A stretch of 64,000 nt of DNA from JANPPS01 sp964242575. Its GTDB lineage: Bacteria > Pseudomonadota > Alphaproteobacteria > Acetobacterales > Acetobacteraceae. The notes below the pieces were generated by a model that saw only the letters and a program-made list of their open reading frames with translations, was not told the origin of the DNA and ran no database searches. Shown here one piece after another: positions 40,931-50,117 of the stretch. How positions within the stretch are numbered: the first letter of the stretch is position 1; every line of letters begins with the position of its first letter. The translations under genes were made by a program, and so were the position numbers. Location of the stretch: the NCBI GenBank assembly GCA_964242575.1, contig CAXTCN010000013.1, positions 6,843 through 70,842 of the forward strand, in the 5' to 3' direction.

Positions 40931-41979
40931 CCGTGCTCAACATCGCTTACCCCCTGGCCCCCGTCAGCCCGGACGCGGTCGGCGGGTCCGAACAGGTGCT
41001 GACGGCGCTGGACCAGGCGTTGGTCGCGGCCGGGCACCGCAGCGTGGTCATCGCCTGCGAAGGCTCGCGCGTCATGGGCGAGCTGGTGTCCTACCCCGCG
41101 CCCCCGCCGGGCCGGGCGATCGACGATGAGATCGGCCTGGCCCGGCAAGCCTGGGTTCGCGAGGCCACCGCCCACGTGCTGGCGACGGCGGCGGTCGACG
41201 TGATCCACATGCACGGGGTCGATTTCTACAGCTATCTCCCGCCGCCTGGCCCGCCGCTGCTGGCAACGCTGCACCTGCCGCCCGACTGGTACCCGCCCGA
41301 GGCGCTGGAGCCGCCGCGCAGCGAGAGCTGGGTCAACTGCGTGTCCGACAGCCAAATGCGCCGCGCGCCGCCCAGCCCGCGCATGTTGGACCCGATCCCG
41401 AACGGCGTGCCGGTCGAGGCGCTGGGCGTCGTGCAGCCGCGCAAGTGCCGCTACGCTCTGATGCTGGCGCGGGTGTGCCCGGAAAAGGGGCTGCATTTGG
41501 CGCTGGACGCTGCCCACGCGGCGGGGTCGCCGTTGCTGATCGGCGGCGCGGTGTTCCCCTACCCCACGCACCAGCAGTACTTCGCAAACGAGGTCGCGCC
41601 CCGCCTGGACCGCCAGCGCCGTTACCTCGGCCCAGTCGGCTTCCGGCACAAACGCCGCCTGCTGGCCGCCGCGCGCTGCCTGTTGGTGCCGAGCCTGGTG
41701 GCAGAAACCAGCTCGCTCGTGGCGATGGAGGCAGCAAGCTGCGGCACCCCGGTCATTGCCTTCCGCACCGGCGCGCTGCCGGAGGTGGTGGAGGACGGCC
41801 GCACCGGCTTCCTGGTGGACGACGTGGCGGGCATGGCGGACGCGATCCGCTGCGTGGACAGCATCGACCCGGCGGCCTGCCGCAGCACGGCGCAGCGCCG
41901 CTTCGGCCTGGAACGCATGACGGCCGCCTACCTCGAACGCTACCACCACCTCGCCCACGGCCGCGCCATCGCCGCCTGA
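40918..41979 (+). CDS. Glycosyltransferase family 4
   Basis: The 353-residue GT-B enzyme contains VGGSEQVLTALDQALVAAGH, DVIHMHGVDFYSYLPP, the donor-binding CPEKGLHLALDAA and ETSSLVAMEAASCGTPVIAF, then RTGALPEVVEDGRTGFLV. The start is GTG at 40918 with GAGG about seven bases upstream, because the conserved LTVLNIAYPLAP begins right after. It ends in TGATG with the next gene. Retaining mechanism is expected from family membership. Confidence 0.88.
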   Translation: MRRLTVLNIAYPLAPVSPDAVGGSEQVLTALDQALVAAGHRSVVIACEGSRVMGELVSYPAPPPGRAIDDEIGLARQAWVREATAHVLATAAVDVIHMHGVDFYSYLPPPGPPLLATLHLPPDWYPPEALEPPRSESWVNCVSDSQMRRAPPSPRMLDPIPNGVPVEALGVVQPRKCRYALMLARVCPEKGLHLALDAAHAAGSPLLIGGAVFPYPTHQQYFANEVAPRLDRQRRYLGPVGFRHKRRLLAAARCLLVPSLVAETSSLVAMEAASCGTPVIAFRTGALPEVVEDGRTGFLVDDVAGMADAIRCVDSIDPAACRSTAQRRFGLERMTAAYLERYHHLAHGRAIAA

Positions 41980-42965
41980 TGCACGTGACGCTGCTGGACA
42001 CCGACGCGGCGCTGTTCGGCTTGGCGCCCGAGTGGGAGGCGCTGTGGCGTCGCGTGCCGGACGCGACCCCGTTCACCCACCCCGCCTGGCTGCTGCCGTG
42101 GTGGCGGCAGTTCGGCACGGGACTGCCGCGGGTGGCGGCGGCATGGGACAACGGCCGCCTGGTGGGCGTGCTGCCGATGTATCTGCTGGACGGCTACGGC
42201 CCGCGCCGGCTGTTGCCGGTCGGCGCGGGCCTCTCGGACCTGCATGATGTCCTGGCCGAGCACAGCGTGCCGGTGGGTGCGTTGCTGGCCGCCGTGCTGG
42301 AGCGCGCGGACGGGGCAGCGCTGTGCGAACTGCCGGAGGTCCCGCCCGGCTCGGCGCTGCTGGACGCGCCCGCCCCGGCAGGCTGGACGCTGGCATGGTC
42401 GCAGGGCACGGCCTGTCCCGTGCTGGCCCTGCTGCAAACCGTGGCCGGCCTGGACGGCGTGCTGCCGGCCCGCACGCGGCGCAAGCTGCGCATGAATCGC
42501 CACCGGGCGGAGCGCGCCGGCGGCGTCGCCCTCGAAACCGCCACCCCGGACACCACGGCTGGCCTGTTGGCGGACCTCGTGCGCCTGCACCAGGCACGCT
42601 GGACCGCCGAGGGCGAACCCGGCGTGTTCTCCGACCCGCTTGTTGGCGCGTTCCACGCCGACAGCGCGCCGGCGCTGGTCGCGGCCTCGCTGCTGCGGCT
42701 GCAAGCGCTGCGGGTCCAGGGCGTCGTCGCCGCGGTATGCTACGCGCTGCTGCCGCCGGACGGGCGCATCCTGTTTTACATGACCGGCTACGACGCTGGC
42801 TTTGCCGCGCTCAGCCCCGGCACCCTGCTGCTGGCCGCAATGCTCGAACAAGCGATCCATGAAGGCCGGCACGAGGCCAACTTCCTGCGCGGCAACGAGG
42901 CCTACAAGTACGCCTGGGGCGGCGTGGACCGGCACAACCGGCACGGCCAGGTGACGCGCGCATAG
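41979..42965 (+). CDS. GNAT-type acyltransferase, CelD/BcsL-like
   Basis: The 328-residue protein matches the Acetyltransf_6 (CelD) layout: N-terminal FTHPAWLLPWWRQFG, middle ARTRRKLRMNRHRAERAGGV, and C-terminal ILFYMTGYDAGFAALSPGTL with EANFLRGNEAYKYAWGG. This family acylates polysaccharide or peptide acceptors in exopolysaccharide clusters. It is the last gene of the plus-strand cluster and has no apparent terminator before the convergent PEP-CTERM gene. Confidence 0.84.
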   Translation: MHVTLLDTDAALFGLAPEWEALWRRVPDATPFTHPAWLLPWWRQFGTGLPRVAAAWDNGRLVGVLPMYLLDGYGPRRLLPVGAGLSDLHDVLAEHSVPVGALLAAVLERADGAALCELPEVPPGSALLDAPAPAGWTLAWSQGTACPVLALLQTVAGLDGVLPARTRRKLRMNRHRAERAGGVALETATPDTTAGLLADLVRLHQARWTAEGEPGVFSDPLVGAFHADSAPALVAASLLRLQALRVQGVVAAVCYALLPPDGRILFYMTGYDAGFAALSPGTLLLAAMLEQAIHEGRHEANFLRGNEAYKYAWGGVDRHNRHGQVTRA

Positions 42966-42977
42966 AAACCAGCGCGT

Positions 42978-43502
42978 TCACCGCACGAGGCGGCGGCGGG
43001 CCCATCCTAAACCAAACAGCCCAAACGCCATGACGGCGATGCTGGCCGGCTCCGGCACGACGGAGAACCGTGCGATGGTGTAGCCGCTTGAGGTATAGTT
43101 CTGGTTTGCGAACACCTGGCTCGCGTCCGTGTACTGCGACGCCGCCGCGCCGGTCTGCACTATGGCGGAGAACACAGGCCTGCTGCTGCTGTCTAGGAAA
43201 ATGTCCGAGCGCGGGACCGCAATGCCGACGAAATAGCTGGAAGCTGAAGCAACGAGGCTGGTGTATGCGCTCGATGACTTGATGATGTTGAGCGCATTCA
43301 AAGCCGTTGACGACGTGGTGAACGTCAACCGCTGGGTTGACGCAATACTGCTGAACGGCGCATCGAAGAATGTTACGTTATAATTATTATTGCCGATAGC
43401 GAGGTTCCTGATCGTCACGCCGTTGAACGGCGTCGCTTGCGCTGGCGCAACCATGATGGTCGCGAGGCATAGAGCAAAGCTCGCGGCAAGAGTTCTATTC
43501 AT
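42978..43502 (-). CDS. PEP-CTERM sorting-domain secreted protein
   Basis: The 174-residue protein has an N-terminal signal peptide (MNRTLAASFALCLATIMVAP, cleaved after AQA), a Ser/Thr/Asn-rich body, and a C-terminal PEP-CTERM tag: VPEPASIAVMAFGLFGLGWA then RRRLVR. PEP-CTERM proteins are processed by exosortase and go to the surface, often with exopolysaccharide. No exosortase gene is in the window. The neighbouring glycan clusters fit this role. The next 107 bases (43503-43609) show no clear feature. Confidence 0.92.
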   Translation of the reverse strand: MNRTLAASFALCLATIMVAPAQATPFNGVTIRNLAIGNNNYNVTFFDAPFSSIASTQRLTFTTSSTALNALNIIKSSSAYTSLVASASSYFVGIAVPRSDIFLDSSSRPVFSAIVQTGAAASQYTDASQVFANQNYTSSGYTIARFSVVPEPASIAVMAFGLFGLGWARRRLVR

Positions 43503-43609
43503 GTTAGTTCCCAGCTATCCCTGGCCCATTCACTATAATCAGGGCAGAAGGTTAACAAGTCGTAAATTGTTGGCTTGACCAACCTCGAACTACACTTCGC
43601 GGTTTAATT

Positions 43610-44314
43610 TTAACGTTTGATAATAAAAGATTGGCCGGTCGGCAAGGTCACCACTGGCTCTTCGCGGCCCAGGAAATAGTCGTCGACCGCACGTCGGGCG
43701 CCCGGACAGGTCGCAAAGCCGTAATCGTCGAACAACAGCAACCCTCCGGTCACCAGCCGCGGGTATGCAAACTTGATGGACGCCGAAATCGAGGCATGCA
43801 GGTCGAGGTCGATATGCGCGAACCTCAGCGTTGCCGCCTCCAAGCCACCGAACGTTTCCGGCACCAGTCCCGGGCGGAACTCCAGGAACGGGTCAGCGCC
43901 CACCAGCGCTTGGACGCTCGTGAGAGACACGTCGGCGAAATCGCCCTCAACATGCAAGTCCCACGCCGGGTTGGCGGGCGGCATGCCGCTGAACGTGTCG
44001 AACATCCGGAACGCCGGCGGCTCCGGCGCGAAGTATCGTGCGAGCAAGTTGCGGATGAACGCTGCCGTGCCGCCGCGGTACACGCCCAGCTCCCATACCT
44101 CCCCCGGCAGCGAAACCGTCGAGCGCAGCAGTTGCTTCAGGATGAACAGCCGGTGCCGGTCCACCAGCGCCACGGCGTCGTGCCGGGCAAGCTGCTCGCC
44201 CAGCGCGGCGATGTCGGGGTCCAGCGCCCATGCATGCAACACCGGCAAATCCGATTGCCAAATTCCGTACGCGTGGGCGTCGGGCAGCCCGGGCGCAGCC
44301 GTCACCGTGGACAC
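43610..44314 (-). CDS. TylF/MycF-family methyltransferase
   Basis: The 234-residue protein shows GEVWELGVYRGGTAAFIRNL (motif I), FRMFDTFSGMPPANP and LRFAHIDLDLHASISASIKF then LLLFDDYGFATCPGAR, the TylF signature with the metal-binding Asp pair. These enzymes O-methylate sugars. The GTG at 44314 has GGAGG seven bases upstream and lies 13 bases inside the previous gene; the longer frame upstream is a shadow. Last gene of the minus-strand glycan operon. Confidence 0.88.
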   Translation of the reverse strand: MSTVTAAPGLPDAHAYGIWQSDLPVLHAWALDPDIAALGEQLARHDAVALVDRHRLFILKQLLRSTVSLPGEVWELGVYRGGTAAFIRNLLARYFAPEPPAFRMFDTFSGMPPANPAWDLHVEGDFADVSLTSVQALVGADPFLEFRPGLVPETFGGLEAATLRFAHIDLDLHASISASIKFAYPRLVTGGLLLFDDYGFATCPGARRAVDDYFLGREEPVVTLPTGQSFIIKR

Positions 44315-46209
44315 GCCGCATCCTCCGCGGATTTGCGGGCGATAACGAGGTTCTGGTTCGACCCGAGATAGCCGAACTCCTGCGACCAGTACAGCATGCA
44401 GCGCGCCTCCGCGAAGCCGATCCGGCGCAGGGCGCCGAGCACGTTGAGGCCGAGATAGCGGAAGCACAACGAGCCTTGCTCCGAAACGGGGTTGCCGTGG
44501 TACTCCGGCTCGGCCAGGTGCTCGTAGGAGCCGTCCGCGCGCACCCGCACGCGGTCCACCACCGCCCCATGCCCGAACTGCGTCGGCGCCGCGAACAACA
44601 GGGCGCCGCCGGGCCGGAGCACGCGGTGGCACTCGCGCAGCGCCGCATCGAGGTCCTCGACGTGCTCCAGCACATCGAACGACAGCACGGCGTCGAACGC
44701 CTGGTCCGCGAAGGTCAGCCGGCAAACGTCCTCGTGGCGCACGCCGTCGTACAGTGCGCCGCGCTGGTGGTCCGGGCCAAGGAACTCCGAGCCTTGCGTG
44801 CCCGGCCAGCGCAGCTTCAGCCACTTGAACAGCCGCGTGACGCCCTCGGTCACGTACAGGCGCGCGTCGGCGGACGGCTGGATGTCGCGCTGCAACACGT
44901 GCATGGCGGCGCGGATACGGTTCGGGAAGCCGCAGCGGCACGTCAGGTGTTCCCGCCAGTTCGGCGCCAGCCGGCCATCCGCGGCCGTCTCGTGGGCATA
45001 CTCGTAGCCCGTTCCGAACTCCGCGTGGGTGCGGCACATGGCGCAGGTGCCGGGCAGGGTGAACCACTCGGTGGAGCGCGGCAGCACGGCCAGTTCAGCC
45101 GCCCGGTGCGCCTCGAACGCTGGCTGGTGCAGCGCCGCCACATGGCAGTACTCGTCCCAGTCCTGGACATCCTGGGTGTACAGGTCCCCATCGAGCAACG
45201 GCCGGTCTATTGCCTTCGCGTCCCGCTCGATCTGCGACGCCGCCGCCTCCGGCGTATGCAGGTTTTGGCCGCCAACGCCGTTCCAGCGGAACGCGTAGCG
45301 CAACCGGCCATACCGCAGGTACCCGGCCCGCAGCACCTGGTCCCGCCAGCACGCCTGCAACAGCAGCAGGTCGCCGACCGCATGGCGGTCAAGCCACCAG
45401 CCGTGGCGCGAGAACGCCTCCGGCTTGGTCAGCTCATGCCCGCTGAAATGGGCGAAGCGCAGCGGCACGCCGTTCGCGGACCACCCGTCCGGGCCAAGCT
45501 CCACCTGGCGCTCCAGCACGTTCCAGTACGCCACGTTATACCCGGCGTGCCGCAGCACGTGCACCCGGTCGATCAGCGCCGGGAACAGGTCCGCCCATTT
45601 CTGGTCCACGAACAACCCGCGCGGCACGTCGATCACGCACTCCCGCTCGAGCCGGTCCGCCCACCAGGCCATCAGCCGGCGTGTCTCCGCCGTGTCGCGG
45701 ATGCCGAGGAAGCCCAGGTTGTAGATGCCGAACCGCAACGGCGTATCGTTCGGGAACAGCTCTGGCCGACTGCCCGGCTCCAGGACATGCGGCGTCAGCA
45801 CCACCTGCGCCCCGGCCTGGAACGCGTCATGCACCTCCTGCAGCGGCCCGGTCACATAGATATCTGGGTCCAAGTAAAGGATCGCATGGCCGGGATGGCG
45901 CGCCATCAGCCGCCGGAATAGCAGCGGCTTGATGGCGGTGCACAGCTCGGTGATGTTGTAGCGCTCCGCCATGCCCCAGACCCGCATGTCGCGCAGGCCC
46001 GGAAGGTCGATGACCTCGAAGCCCAGCTCCGCCTCATTGAACCCGGCGCGCTGGTCGCACAGGCCCAGGACGAAGCGGATGCCGGGGTTGTGCTGCCGCA
46101 GGCTGTCGTGCAGCACCCGGGCATAGGGGATGAAGTTGCGGGCGGCGATGGTGAACACGATTAGTTCTTTCGGCAAGCCCGCAGGCGCCGCGCGCATCTC
46201 AGAGCTCAT
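44302..46209 (-). CDS. Two-domain protein: glycosyltransferase (GT-A) fused to class I methyltransferase
   Basis: The N-terminal half (1-330) resembles GT8-like enzymes: LIVFTIAARNFIPYARVLHD, AILYLDPDIYVTGPLQEVHD with a DxD-like DPD, and FGIYNLGFLGIRDTAETRRL. The C-terminal part (about 480-600) is a Methyltransf_11 domain: FDAVLSFDVLEHVEDLDAAL and ECHRVLRPGGALLFAAPTQF. Between them lies a Cys cluster (CAMC and CRCGFPNR) that could bind zinc. A fusion lets one protein add and methylate a sugar; this is an inference. It overlaps both neighbours. Confidence 0.82.
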   Translation of the reverse strand: MSSEMRAAPAGLPKELIVFTIAARNFIPYARVLHDSLRQHNPGIRFVLGLCDQRAGFNEAELGFEVIDLPGLRDMRVWGMAERYNITELCTAIKPLLFRRLMARHPGHAILYLDPDIYVTGPLQEVHDAFQAGAQVVLTPHVLEPGSRPELFPNDTPLRFGIYNLGFLGIRDTAETRRLMAWWADRLERECVIDVPRGLFVDQKWADLFPALIDRVHVLRHAGYNVAYWNVLERQVELGPDGWSANGVPLRFAHFSGHELTKPEAFSRHGWWLDRHAVGDLLLLQACWRDQVLRAGYLRYGRLRYAFRWNGVGGQNLHTPEAAASQIERDAKAIDRPLLDGDLYTQDVQDWDEYCHVAALHQPAFEAHRAAELAVLPRSTEWFTLPGTCAMCRTHAEFGTGYEYAHETAADGRLAPNWREHLTCRCGFPNRIRAAMHVLQRDIQPSADARLYVTEGVTRLFKWLKLRWPGTQGSEFLGPDHQRGALYDGVRHEDVCRLTFADQAFDAVLSFDVLEHVEDLDAALRECHRVLRPGGALLFAAPTQFGHGAVVDRVRVRADGSYEHLAEPEYHGNPVSEQGSLCFRYLGLNVLGALRRIGFAEARCMLYWSQEFGYLGSNQNLVIARKSAEDAACPR

Positions 46210-46933
46210 CGGTGTTCAGGAACGGCCCGGCCGCGGGGTTGGCGGCCTTCAACGTCCGCATGTCGTCCCGGTACTGGTTCAGGTGCGCGCGCAGGGCGGG
46301 CGCGGGCTGCTGGTCCTCACGCGGGCGGCGGCCGGTGCGGGCCTCCTCCGGACCGGCCTTGCGCAGCACGAACTCAATCGCGCACTCGCCCACCGGCGTT
46401 TGCGTCTGGTCGTAGCGCGGCAGGGCGTAGCGGTAGGTGGCGTCCAGCAGCTCGACCCTCTCGACGCGCGCCGCCGGGCCAAGTCCGCGCAGCAGGTCCA
46501 GCACGTTGAATGAGCGCGAACTCCAGCTCGCGTGCTTCCACATCGTAAAGCTGCATTTGTGGTCCTGGTTGAACGTGCTGGGGAAGCAGTCCTGCTCGTA
46601 CAGGTCCTCGTCCGGCACCAGCACCACCATGTGCCCGCCGGGCCGGAGCACGCGCAGCCAGTGGCGCAGCGCCTCGGCCGGGTCGTGCAGGTGCTCCAGG
46701 CAGTGGCTGGAATGCACGAAGTCGAACGCGGCGTCGGGCACGCCGTCCATGCGCTGCGCGTCGCCGTCCTCCCGGTCCCAGACGCGGACGCTGCGCATGA
46801 GCGGGAACAGCTCGGCGTACAGGCTGAGCGGGTCGGGCTTGCCGCCAATGTCCACGCCGTCGCCCACGAAGTAGCGGCGCATGAAGTTGGGCTGCGACAG
46901 CCGGCGGGCGATGGATTTGCTGCACTCCTTCAT
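46199..46933 (-). CDS. Class I SAM-dependent methyltransferase
   Basis: The 244-residue protein has GDGVDIGGKPDPLSLYAELF (unusual motif I), FDFVHSSHCLEHLHDPAEAL and HWLRVLRPGGHMVVLVPDED, typical of Methyltransf_11. It probably methylates a glycan. Its start overlaps, as ATGA, the distant stop codon (46930-46932) of the broken C-terminal tail of the upstream glycosyltransferase, which shows the original operon spacing. It overlaps the fusion gene by 11 bases. Confidence 0.85.
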   Translation of the reverse strand: MKECSKSIARRLSQPNFMRRYFVGDGVDIGGKPDPLSLYAELFPLMRSVRVWDREDGDAQRMDGVPDAAFDFVHSSHCLEHLHDPAEALRHWLRVLRPGGHMVVLVPDEDLYEQDCFPSTFNQDHKCSFTMWKHASWSSRSFNVLDLLRGLGPAARVERVELLDATYRYALPRYDQTQTPVGECAIEFVLRKAGPEEARTGRRPREDQQPAPALRAHLNQYRDDMRTLKAANPAAGPFLNTDEL

Positions 46934-49900
46934 GCCGGCCCGTGCGACGGGCCAGCGACCGGGATGCCGACGCTGGCGTGGTATTGCTGCCGCACCGTTT
47001 GGGCCGAGAAGCGATGCGCCACCACGGCATAGCCGGCGCGGGACAGGGCAATAAGCCGCTTTTAGTCGTCATACAGCCGCAGCACGGCCGCCGCGCACGC
47101 CTCCGCCGTGTCCGCCAGCACGAAGCCTGCGCCGGGTTCGAGGCCGGTCCCCTCGGCGGCGATCTCCGAGCACAGCGCCGGCACCCCGGCCGCGAGGCTC
47201 GAGATCAGCTTCATCTTCACCCCGGCCCCATAACGCAGCGGCGCGACCGTCATCCGCACGGTGTCGAGCAGCCCATCCAGGTCCGGCACGAAGCCGCGCA
47301 CCTGCACGGACGGCCCGGCATACGCCGCGAACTCGGGCGGCGGATCGCTGCCAACGATCAGCAGCGGGATGTCCGGCCGCGCCGCGGACACCAGCGGCCA
47401 AATGCGCTCGCACAGGAAGCGCACCGCATCGACGTTCGGCTGGTGGTTGTAGCCGCCGATGAACGCCACGCCGTGCCGGGAGGCGGGCACGTAAGGCGCG
47501 GGCGGGCGGTTGGCGTACTCCGGGTCAATCCGCACGGCGTGCCCGCCCACGCCGGCGTCGCGCAGCACCGACAGCTCGTGCTCCGACACCACCACCGTCG
47601 CGTCCGCCTCTCGCGCGATCGCCAGCTCGCGCCGCTTGACGTCGAGCGCGCCCTGGAACAGGTCCACGCTATCGCGCAGCACGGCCTCCCGGACTAGGCG
47701 GAGGTGGTGCAGGTCGCCGGGGTGGAACACCAGGCGCGCGCCGGGCCACTTGGCGCGCAGCGCCTCCATGTGCCGGCCGCCGCAGGTGACGCGGGACATG
47801 ACCACCACCGCGAACTCGTCCGTGGCGCCGGCGATGTATTGCTCGCTGCTCTGGGCGAACGGCGCCTGGATGACGCGGATGCCCCGCGCAACCACCGCCT
47901 CCGGCGCGCCGTCCAAGTCCGCATCCGGCAGCAAGGTCACGTCGTAGCCATACTCGCCGAACATCTCCATGAGTTGCAGCGCGTAGTGCGACCCGGCGTC
48001 GAACCCAGCCCGGGGCACGATTGAGTCTATGAGAAGCATCCTGGGCCGGCGAGCTTCCGGCACCGGCGCGTGCGGCAGCGGGACGGCGGCAGGACCGCTG
48101 TGCCCCGGCAACTGGTCGGGCAACACGGCTTGCGCGGCTGGCAGGAACCGGCCATCCCCGGCACCGCTGATGCCGAGGAACAGCCCGGCCAAGCCAAGCT
48201 CCTGGTCCCAGGCTCGGCCCGCATCCAGCACCGCCGCAAGCCTCGCCGCCACCACCGGCCCGGCAGTGGCCAAGCCGCTGCGGGCGTACGCCAAGTCCGG
48301 GTGCGCCGGGTCTGCGCCGACGCCACGCGGGACCGCCATGCGCTCGGTCGTGAACCCCGCGTGGAACACGTCGCCGGCCCGGTCCACCACCATGGGGTGC
48401 GCGGGACGCCCGAGCGCAGCCTCGGCGGCCAGGCGCAGGATATCCGGCCGCGCGACGTGGGCCTCGCCAGCCACCAGGACCACCGGCGTATGCGGCGGCA
48501 GTTCTGGCGGGCGGGCCATCCAGGCAGCCAGCGCGTCCGCGTCCGCGACCTGCAGCACCCAACCGATGCCGCACGGCCGCACGCCCCCATCGGCTTCCAC
48601 TGGCAGGCCAGCGCCGCCGGCCTCCGTCAGTTGGCCCTGCCGTGCGTCCGCCTCGGCCGGGCCGACCAGGATCACGAGCGCCTGGTGCGCCACGCCATCG
48701 AACGCCGGCCGCGGCGGACCCGGCCAGTCCGCCAGCGGCGTTCCCCACCCGAGCGCGCGCCCGTGCCACAAGTAATGCCGCATGGGCCTGCGGTCCGCGG
48801 CATAGGCCAGGTAGCGGCTAGCATACCGCGCGCCACGGAACTCCGGCGCAGTCGGCAACCCGGCCGCCTCGCCCCGCAGGATATAGTGCACGAGCGGCGA
48901 CGGTTCCGATCCCATGCGCGCGCCGTGCATGGCGCGGTAGAATATCGGCGAGAACGCCGGATTGGGCCGCAGCCCCGCGCCCTCCCCGTGCCGCAGGTAA
49001 TGCGCCATGTCCGGCATGCCCGGTTGCGGCAGTTGCGCGCGGTAGTGCTCGACGCTGAAGTACGGGTGCGGCGTCTGCCCGTGCCTCCAGCCGTGATGCA
49101 AGTAGAACAGCAGCGCCGGAATGGCCGCGTTGTCGTGGTAGGTGGCGCGGTACCAGACCTCGTCCACCAGTGGCGAGGGCGACGCCATCTGGTGCGAGGC
49201 ATGGTCGAGGTAATGCAGCACATCCGGCCGGTCCGGCGGCTCGGACAGTTGCGCGCGGTAGAATGCGGGGTCGAACAGCGGATGCGGGGCGCGGCCCTCC
49301 TGCCAGCCCTGCCGCAAGTAATGCGCCAGCGGCTCGGTGGCGGTCAGCTCCGGCGCCTGCGCCAAGTAGAACGTGGGATCGAACAGCGGATGCGGTCGCC
49401 CCCCCTCGGCCCAGCCATGCCGGACGTAATGCTGCAACGGCTCTATCCCGGTGCCGGCAAGGTCCTCACGCTCCGACAGGTAGTAACCTGGATCGAACAG
49501 CGGATGCGGCCGCAAGCCCAACCGCCAGCCTTCGGTGACGAAGTGCCGGAACAGGTCCCCCGGCGGCGGCCCTGGCAGTTGGGCCTGGTAGAACGCTGGG
49601 TCGAACAACGGGTGGGGCGACGCGCCCTGCTGCCAGCCGGTCCGGGCATAGTGCGACAGCGGCGACATTTCGTTGCCGGGCGATGCGTCGGGCGCGCGGC
49701 AGTGCGCGCCGTCGAACAGCGGGTGCGGCGACAGGCCCTCGCGCCAGCCTTGGTCGAGGTAGTGCCCGAACGGCTCGATCCCCTCCGCCAACAGGGCAGG
49801 CCGCTGCTGGAGGTAGAACGCCGGGTCGAACAGGACATGCGGCAATGCGCTCTCACGCCAGCCATGCACGAGGTAGTGTTCCAGCAGGTTCACATCGGTG

Positions 49901-50079
49901 CCGACCAGGTCCGGACGCTGCTGCAGGTAGTACTCGGGATCGAACAGGGCAGCGACGGCCGGCTCCGTTCCCATTGCGCCATCCCCGCCGTCCCATGCTG
50001 CCATGCTGCTACCCCAGATTGCAAAGCGGACAAAACCACGTCCTCGCGCCGCGTCATAGTCTTCCCGCGCGCCATCCAT
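46930..50079 (-). CDS. Large glycosyltransferase with eleven N-terminal repeats and a premature stop
   Basis: The reading frame from 50079 stops at TAA 47064-47062 (1005 residues). Residues about 40-450 hold some eleven repeats of about 37 residues with the pattern LFDPxxYLxxxP...PLxHYLxxGWxEGxxPHP. The C-terminal third is a GT-B domain: MLLIDSIVPRAGFDAGSHYA, HGVAFIGGYNHQPNVDAVRF and VAPLRYGAGVKMKLISSLAA then GVPALCSEIAAEGTGL. After the TAA the same frame continues 43 codons (KRLIALSRAGYAVVAHRFSA...) to a TGA overlapping the next ATG, so a nonsense change removed the tail. Starts at 50004 or 49974 are also possible. Confidence 0.82.
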
Positions 50080-50117
50080 GGCTGTCCCGTGCTACCCGGG
50101 CACGGTATGCTCGCGGC

